Of a DNA stretch of 14,493 nucleotides, positions 9,593 to 14,493 are shown in pieces. This DNA is from Solicoccozyma terricola. Its lineage: Eukaryota; Basidiomycota; Tremellomycetes; Filobasidiales; Piskurozymaceae. The stretch lies in contig BCLD01000003.1 of the NCBI GenBank assembly GCA_001600875.1, positions 824,023 through 838,515 of the forward strand, written 5' to 3'. The notes below the pieces were generated by a model, which was given only the letters and a program-made list of their open reading frames with translations, ran no database searches and was not told where the DNA came from. The position numbers and the translations under genes were made by a program. Position 1 is the first letter of the stretch. Every line of letters starts with the position of its first letter.

Positions 9593-9782
9593 GGTGACGC
9601 TCGTGGGATGGTTGGTGAGGACTCGAGGATGTGTAGTGGTGATTGATGGTCGGCGAGGGTATCATCCACACGAACAATGAATCCCCGCCGAATGCTACTT
9701 GCCGGGGAATGTGGTCGATCACGTGCAAACACTCTTCGTCATCATTCCCATTCCATGCCATACAACGCTCATCAACACCCCT
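9593..9782. promoter_or_regulatory. Compact intergenic region: STR2 3' end and G-gamma promoter
   Basis: Only 190 bp separate the STR2 stop from the G-gamma ATG, both on the minus strand. The STR2 terminator and the G-gamma promoter must share this space. It contains an ATCACGTG motif at 9718-9725, about 130 bp upstream of the G-gamma start. Confidence 0.6.
9718..9725 (+). promoter_or_regulatory. ATCACGTG E-box/CDEI-like site
   Basis: The sequence matches the RTCACRTG consensus bound by Cbf1-type bHLH proteins in yeasts. Whether it acts on the G-gamma gene, or is chance, cannot be told from the sequence. Confidence 0.4.
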
Positions 9783-11974
9783 CTACGTAGTCTTCACCCT
9801 TTCCACCGCCTCAGCAGCATCTACAGCCACCTTGAACATGTTCTCCAAATATGGATAATCCTCCAATCCCACGCTAACCCTCACCAACCCGGACTCGACG
9901 CCATACTCGTTCGCCCATTCCAGCTCGTAATAATGCGCGAGAATAGCGTACGGTGACGCCAGCGTGAACACCGTGCCGAGCGACGGTCCCTTTGCGCAAT
10001 GAAGGTTGTCGTAGAATGCTCGCGACGCAGCGTCCGAGGTAAAGAACAAGCAGAAGAGACCGCCGAAGCCACCTTTGCCCGTCGTTGGAAATCGCTGACA
10101 CGCGGCGTAATTTTCAGGAGTCGAGTAGCGTGGGTAGTAAACCTCCTTGATGACGCTACCAGGAGGACTCGATGGATCCGCAAGGGATCGGGAGCGCAGG
10201 TATTCCGTGAGCTGGTATGCGTTGTTATTGATGGTCGCCACTCGAGGTCGAAAGTCTCGAGAATTGCGTTCCATGTAAATGGCGTCCTCTGCAAAGTAGA
10301 TATGCTCGTATTGCTCTGCAAGAACAGCTTTTAGGTCTGCATAGTGAGCGGAGTGAGGGGAGAGGACGAGGCTGTGTGGAAGTAGGATGTTCAACACTTG
10401 TAATCGACCAACAAGCCTTACATCAAACTCACCCTCCACCCATCACATTCGTCTCCCCACTAAACACCTTTGTCAAACTACTGACTACGACATCAGCCCA
10501 TCTTGCGACCTCGACATTGACGAAATTGCCAATGGTCTCATCGACAACGATCAAGAACCCGTATTCGTCAGCTAGCTCTCTCAGTCGCCTGAGATCTGGC
10601 GATCGTAAGAGAGGGTTTGAAGGGAATTCGCAATACAGAGCGAGTATGGGTGGCTCCGACGACGTTGTGCGAATCGAAGCTAAAAGGTCGGAAAGAGCAT
10701 CGATGTCGGATGCCAGGCCATGGCCGAAGAAATGGCAGCCTGGACCCCATTTTTGCAGGATCTTGAGCGTGTCGGTGTAAGGGAATCTGGAGATATAGAA
10801 CACCGTCAGCGCTCGGTCATCGCTCGGTCATCGCTCGGTCATCGCTACCAACTCTCCTTCCCCCGCGCGCACTCACCCAAAACAAACACTCTTCCCGCAT
10901 TGTCCACCCCGACGTTCCCTTAGCCCACGCATGATCATGTGAGTATGCCAAATCGCGCTCATTCCACATGGATACAGGTAAACGTCGTTCTCGGTAACAA
11001 GCTTGCTACCACCCCGCCTGAGATCGCCATGTACGGTGTCTGGTTCCTCGCATGGCAGCAGCTCTCCTGCGATACGACGACGTAATGCGGATTTAGCAAT
11101 CTTGGCCGATGTCAGGGGAAGATTCCGACCGTATCGTTCCTCTAGATACGTAGCGTGGTCGATTGACAACGATTCTTCATCGGTAGGTTTGGACGAGGAT
11201 GGTGGCGAATTGATTGGCTGTACGGGTTTCCTCGAGTAGTGTCGATTCCTAGAGTACATCATTTTGCTCTTCGCAGTCATCGCCTCGGTTTCATTGACCG
11301 CCGCCGCTCGTTCAGCAACCACATTCTCTTCCTGTTGCGTGGAAGCCAATGGAGACGGTGGTCTCTCTCCCATGAACGCCAACGCCCTCTCTGCCAATCT
11401 CGAAGAAATCCCATCTCCAGAATGTTGCCAAAACTGCTTGGCGATAGGGAAGATGTGCTCTGGGAAAAACACGATTTGGAGTTCAATACAATCGAGACCA
11501 GCGATGTTGGCTCCTGGAGCTGTGACGAGGGATGCCGATGATGGACAGATGACGAATTCAACGATTCGACAAGCGGCTCTGGGGTCTGAGACGGCTGTTC
11601 GGAGGATGAAATCTCGACATTCCGATGCAACTCGGGGGGAGGGAACGAGGATGCAGCGTTCACCGGAGTTACCGAATTTGGCGGTGCAGATGGTTGCAAG
11701 CTGTGAGGATGGAGTCATGGAGCAGTATCAGCGGAAGCCACTGGGAAATCCAGAACAAAAAACGTGCTTTTTGAATACTGCGGTGTATGAAGAACCTAGG
11801 ATACCCGGTCTCCATGACCTTTACCACCCGTTGGTGACCCTCCTCATATCCGATATTATCCTGCCACGTTGGCAGGGATACGGAGATGGCATGAGGAAGC
11901 AAGGAAGGTATGGGTGAGCCAAGAGGGGTGGAGTGAGGCCGTGAGGATGAGGGGAGAGTGAGCGTGGACGACAT
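9783..11974 (-). CDS. STR2: Cystathionine gamma-synthase (STR2/met-7 type), PLP-dependent
   Basis: The enzyme joins cysteine to an activated homoserine to make cystathionine, the first step of transsulfuration toward homocysteine and methionine. Exons 11974-11768, 11700-10877, 10786-10433 and 10371-9783 give 657 residues, similar to yeast Str2 (about 640), including the long fungal N-terminal region (MSSTLTLP..., [15 protein letters not shown]). The Cys/Met-metabolism PLP fold is clear: [36 protein letters not shown] (Asp426, expected to contact the pyridine nitrogen) and SSLTKVFSG with Lys450 as the expected Schiff-base lysine, then RNSRDF and the C-terminal domain with [15 protein letters not shown]. 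The first intron (11701-11767) has a GC donor; it restores phase exactly and joins IQK to LAT. The second intron carries three 11-bp repeats. A TCACGTGA site lies about 105 bp upstream of the start. Met/Cys-family membership is certain; the exact subfamily rests on the N-terminal region and overall resemblance. Confidence 0.9.
10811..10843. repeat. 11-bp tandem repeat, three perfect copies, in STR2 intron 2
   Basis: The plus-strand unit GCTCGGTCATC repeats at 10811, 10822 and 10833, followed by a partial GCT. It lies inside the 10787-10876 intron, just upstream of the likely CTGAC branch site (10805-10809, sense on minus). Each unit carries a GATGACC sequence on the sense strand. Confidence 0.9.
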
Positions 11975-12078
11975 GGTGATGATTATGTCGATGATGGATG
12001 AGCTGGAATGTTCCCCCCCCCCCCTTCCCCAAGTCGGTTGACCATCTTTCGGCCGAGTCATGCAGTGGACGGTCTTTT

Positions 12079-12086
12079 TCACGTGA
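12079..12086. promoter_or_regulatory. TCACGTGA palindrome upstream of STR2 (Cbf1/CDEI-like)
   Basis: Read on the STR2 strand the site is ATCACGTGA, a full match to RTCACRTG, about 105 bp upstream of the STR2 ATG. In budding yeast Cbf1 binds this motif in MET-gene promoters together with Met4/Met28. Use of the same site in a basidiomycete is inference. Confidence 0.5.
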
Positions 12087-12485
12087 TAACGCGGAGGTCC
12101 ATGATAGCGACGACAGGGAGACGATGTATCATGTCTGTGCTGGCAGGAAGTGAGGTGGTAGAGAGTGGGTGGGGTGGCTCTCGGCAGCATCTAGCTGGAC
12201 CTCTATCGACGGCTGCCTCCGGATCACCACGTAACATCACGAACCCGAAAAGAAAAAAAAAGAAAAAAACTGGGTTTGCGCAAAAAGAACCAAGTAAATG
12301 GTTGAGGAAGAAATTCGAACACAGCATAATAGGGACGAAGACCACAGAAGCTAATAGTAAAAGGCGATTAGCTTATTTGCCATAATGCTAAGTCCCCTGC
12401 TGCTAAACGGGAATTGCATGGGCGGGAATATATACCCCCCTCCTCCCCCCCCCTTCCCCCCCGCCCCACGCCCCTCTCCCCGCTG

Positions 12486-12493
12486 CCACGTCA
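12486..12493. promoter_or_regulatory. CRE-half-site-like CCACGTCA upstream of the PKA regulatory subunit gene
   Basis: The reverse complement is TGACGTGG, containing the TGACGT core of CREB/ATF-type bZIP sites. It lies about 370 bp upstream of the ATG. This is a weak single-site call. Confidence 0.25.
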
Positions 12494-12855
12494 TGACCCG
12501 AGTGTGTCGTCGCAGGCTGGTTCCTGGAAGCCAGGTGGGCTGGAACAGGACAGCGCAGTTGACATCTCACTCTCGGTCTTGCCATTCTCCAGCAGCAGCA
12601 GCACACACACACCTACCGCAGCCCCATCCCTCAGACAGTCTTACATCGTGTACTTGGCTTCACCCACCTTTCTAGCCAACCCGTCATCGTCTCTGACACT
12701 TTCAACGTCCCAAGCAAGGGCTTCCGCGCGTGGAGGGGAACTGACATTCCGCGATATCCACATCTCCGAGCACTTGTCACCGCGCAAGCGACCGTTGGGA
12801 CATCATCCACGGCAAGCAATTCCTTTACCCCCCACCTACTCCCCACACCTCCGTC

Positions 12856-14323
12856 ATGTCATCCGACCCGTCGCAGACCATCCTCAACAACCTCGCTCAA
12901 GGAATTGCGACAGACAAACCTCAAGATCTCGTTCAGTATTGCGCGGATTGGTTCCAGCGGATATTGAGAGAAGAGGTGAGTCGATCGGGGAGAGGCCTGA
13001 GTATGCTATCGGAATCGAGTGGACGGAACGTGCACTCCTCGTCACCTTGCCTTCCTGATTTGAAAGGAGCGGAGGGAGGGAATCGTTGCCATGCGGAGAT
13101 CCCCTTTCATCTCGTTTAGGGAACTGACTCCTTTCCCAACTCCCTACAGCGACAAGGCACATCATCCACAGCCACCTCCGACCCTACACCCTCCAACCCT
13201 ACTACTTCCTCCGAAACCGCCAGTGCATCCCGTCGACCTCCCCCTGCGATGGCGTTCCCTCAGCTACCCGCCGGTACGTTCACCGCACACGGTTCTCAAC
13301 CATCTCCATTCTCGGAGCACGGTCCATCGGACTCGCCGTTCGGCCCTGCGCACAATAATCAACGTCGCGCGACCACTGCATTCAGTGGTGGGCCGGCTGC
13401 AATCCCATCTTTCGCTCCAAGCACTCTAGCAAGTTCGAACAATGGACTCGGTGAAGTTGCTGAAGAAGCTGAAGAAGAAGGACCAACCTCGGGTGGTGGT
13501 GGTGGTGGACTCTTTGGTGGTTTCTCATTCGATGGTCAATCCAACCCTGAAACCATCAATCGAGATGCTTCACCGATGCGGTCATCTCGACAACCCCCTC
13601 CGCCTTCATCGTCCTCGGGCACAGCAAACGCCACGGCCGACGAGTTAGTGCCACCTGCTTACGCCCTTGGTCGTCGTACTTCCGTCTCCGCGGAATCGCT
13701 CATCCCAACCGCTCCCAACGCTGCAACCGGAGGACAACAATCTCAGTCCGACTCAGATGTTACACCTACGATCGGAGGTACCGGCGCCGAACCAAAGACC
13801 TCATCTCAGCTCACTCGAATCAAACAATCCATCGGACACAATTTCCTTTTCAGGAATCTCGATGAAGATCAAGAGAGGGATGTGTTGGCTGCTATGAAGG
13901 AGGTTTCCGTGGAGAAGGGAGAAATTGTCATCGAGCAAGGAGCGGCGGGTGATTACTTTTACGTCGTTGAGAGCGGGAGCTTTGATATCTTTGTCAAGAA
14001 GGCTGATCAGCAGCCGGCGGAGGATGCAACTGATCTCGAACGAAAGTGGGGGAAGAAAGTGGTGACTTGCAACCCTGGCATGTCCTTTGGAGAATTGGCA
14101 TTGATGTACAAGTGAGTGCGGAAAGGCCCGGGGGGTGCGGGGTGGGGGGTGGACTTGAACGTGAACGTGAACCCGAACCCGAACCCAACACCTTCAACGA
14201 CTGACACAACTATCCTCTCACGTACCCGTCTCCAGCGCTCCTCGTGCCGCTACCGTCATTGCCAACGAGGCCTCAACGTTGTGGGCACTTGACAGGATTT
14301 CCTTCCGTACGATTTTGTTGGAC
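12856..14323 (+). CDS. PKR1: cAMP-dependent protein kinase regulatory subunit (3' partial)
   Basis: This subunit binds and inhibits the PKA catalytic subunit and releases it on cAMP binding (BCY1 in yeast, PKR1 in Cryptococcus). Exons 12856-12975, 13150-14111 and 14236-14323 give 390 residues before the right edge. Residues 1-40 are a dimerisation/docking domain (SQTILNNLAQGIATDKPQDL, QYCADWFQRILREE). Residues 41-205 are a low-complexity Pro/Ser/Gly linker. Residues 215-218 are RRTS followed by VSAES, a type II inhibitor site with phosphorylatable Ser218. The first cyclic-nucleotide domain starts near 262 and includes GDYFYVVESGSFDIF and the phosphate-binding cassette FGELALMYNAPRAATVIA, assembled across the second splice. 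The second cyclic-nucleotide domain lies beyond the window; a GTGAGT donor at 14324 starts the next intron. The first intron is 174 nt. The ATG is the only sensible start. Confidence 0.95.
14157..14186 (+). repeat. Hexanucleotide repeat GAACGT/GAACCC in PKA regulatory subunit intron
   Basis: Two GAACGT units are followed by three GAACCC units, in register, inside the 14112-14235 intron. A G-rich stretch precedes the repeat and a CTGAC branch-site candidate follows at 14201-14205. Confidence 0.85.
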
Positions 14324-14461
14324 GTGAGTGCGATTCGGCCCCCGGGGGGGTTCCTATCTTTTCATCCTACAACCGCTTCTTCATATCTGGTTTTTATTCT
14401 CTCCCTCCTCCTACCACCTTACCCCCCCCCCTCTACCCCCCCCCCTTCTCCCCCCCCCCCC

Positions 14462-14492
<31 letters not shown>

Positions 14493-14493
14493 C
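14324..14493 (+). other. Start of an intron ending in a C-rich contig terminus
   Basis: A GTGAGT donor follows exon 3 of the PKA regulatory subunit gene. The rest is pyrimidine-rich, with several C runs, and ends in 30 consecutive C residues. No acceptor is visible. The tail probably marks where sequencing or assembly failed. Confidence 0.7.

Larger units (their letters stand above)
11975..12855. promoter_or_regulatory. Divergent intergenic region between STR2 and the PKA regulatory subunit
   Basis: These 881 bp hold both promoters and 5' UTRs. Visible elements, in order, are a C12 run at 12013-12024, TCACGTGA at 12079-12086, an A-rich block at about 12248-12270, AATATATA at 12427-12434 followed by C-rich pyrimidine tracts to about 12480, a CCCCT (STRE-like) at 12471, CCACGTCA at 12486-12493, and a (CAG)4(CA)5 microsatellite at 12590-12612. 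Long plus-strand open frames here are low-complexity translations, not genes. Confidence 0.65.

Noticed and set aside
11264..11917. 217-codon plus-strand open frame antisense to STR2
   Set aside because: It mirrors a long GC-biased coding exon on the other strand and resembles no family.
12414..13058. 214-codon plus-strand open frame upstream of and across PKR1 exon 1
   Set aside because: Pro/Ser/Arg-rich translation of C-rich promoter DNA. It overlaps the well-supported PKR1 docking-domain exon in a different frame.

Overview
The window looks like nuclear DNA of a basidiomycete yeast, most likely a tremellomycete (Cryptococcus/Kwoniella/Tremella relatives). The evidence is seven tightly packed protein genes, each broken by short introns. 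Most introns are 52-105 nt with GTGAGT or GTATGT donors, CTGAC/CTAAC-like branch sites and AG acceptors, and the proteins are ordinary fungal orthologues. I found no CRISPR array, transposon, rRNA or tRNA. All gene models were spliced by eye and frame-checked. The genus is not determined.

Layout, left to right: (1) COG6, a Golgi tethering-complex subunit, + strand, cut by the left edge, stop at 2549. (2) TAF5, a WD40 subunit of TFIID, - strand, 5426-2555, nine exons; its stop lies 5 bp from the COG6 stop. (3) A short divergent promoter with small direct repeats. (4) An MCP1-family mitochondrial membrane protein, + strand, 5664-6484. (5) An unrecognised acidic/coiled-coil gene, - strand, 8149-6722, eight exons including a 17-nt exon. 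(6) A heterotrimeric G-protein gamma subunit, - strand, 9592-8717, whose CaaX box is completed by an 8-nt last coding exon. (7) Cystathionine gamma-synthase (STR2 type), - strand, 11974-9783, with one apparent GC-AG intron. (8) An 881-bp divergent intergenic region. (9) The PKA regulatory subunit (BCY1/PKR1), + strand, 12856 onward, cut by the right edge after the first cyclic-nucleotide-binding domain. The window ends in a run of 30 C, probably a contig end.

These are independent eukaryotic genes, not an operon. One arrangement merits a synteny check: a G-gamma gene and the PKA regulatory subunit flank a methionine-pathway gene, and G-protein/cAMP signalling and methionine sensing are linked in Cryptococcus. 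I see no undescribed defence, mobile or biosynthetic system. The most useful observations are splicing details (CaaX exon, microexon, GC donor, C-only polypyrimidine tracts), small intronic and promoter repeats, and one uncharacterised gene.
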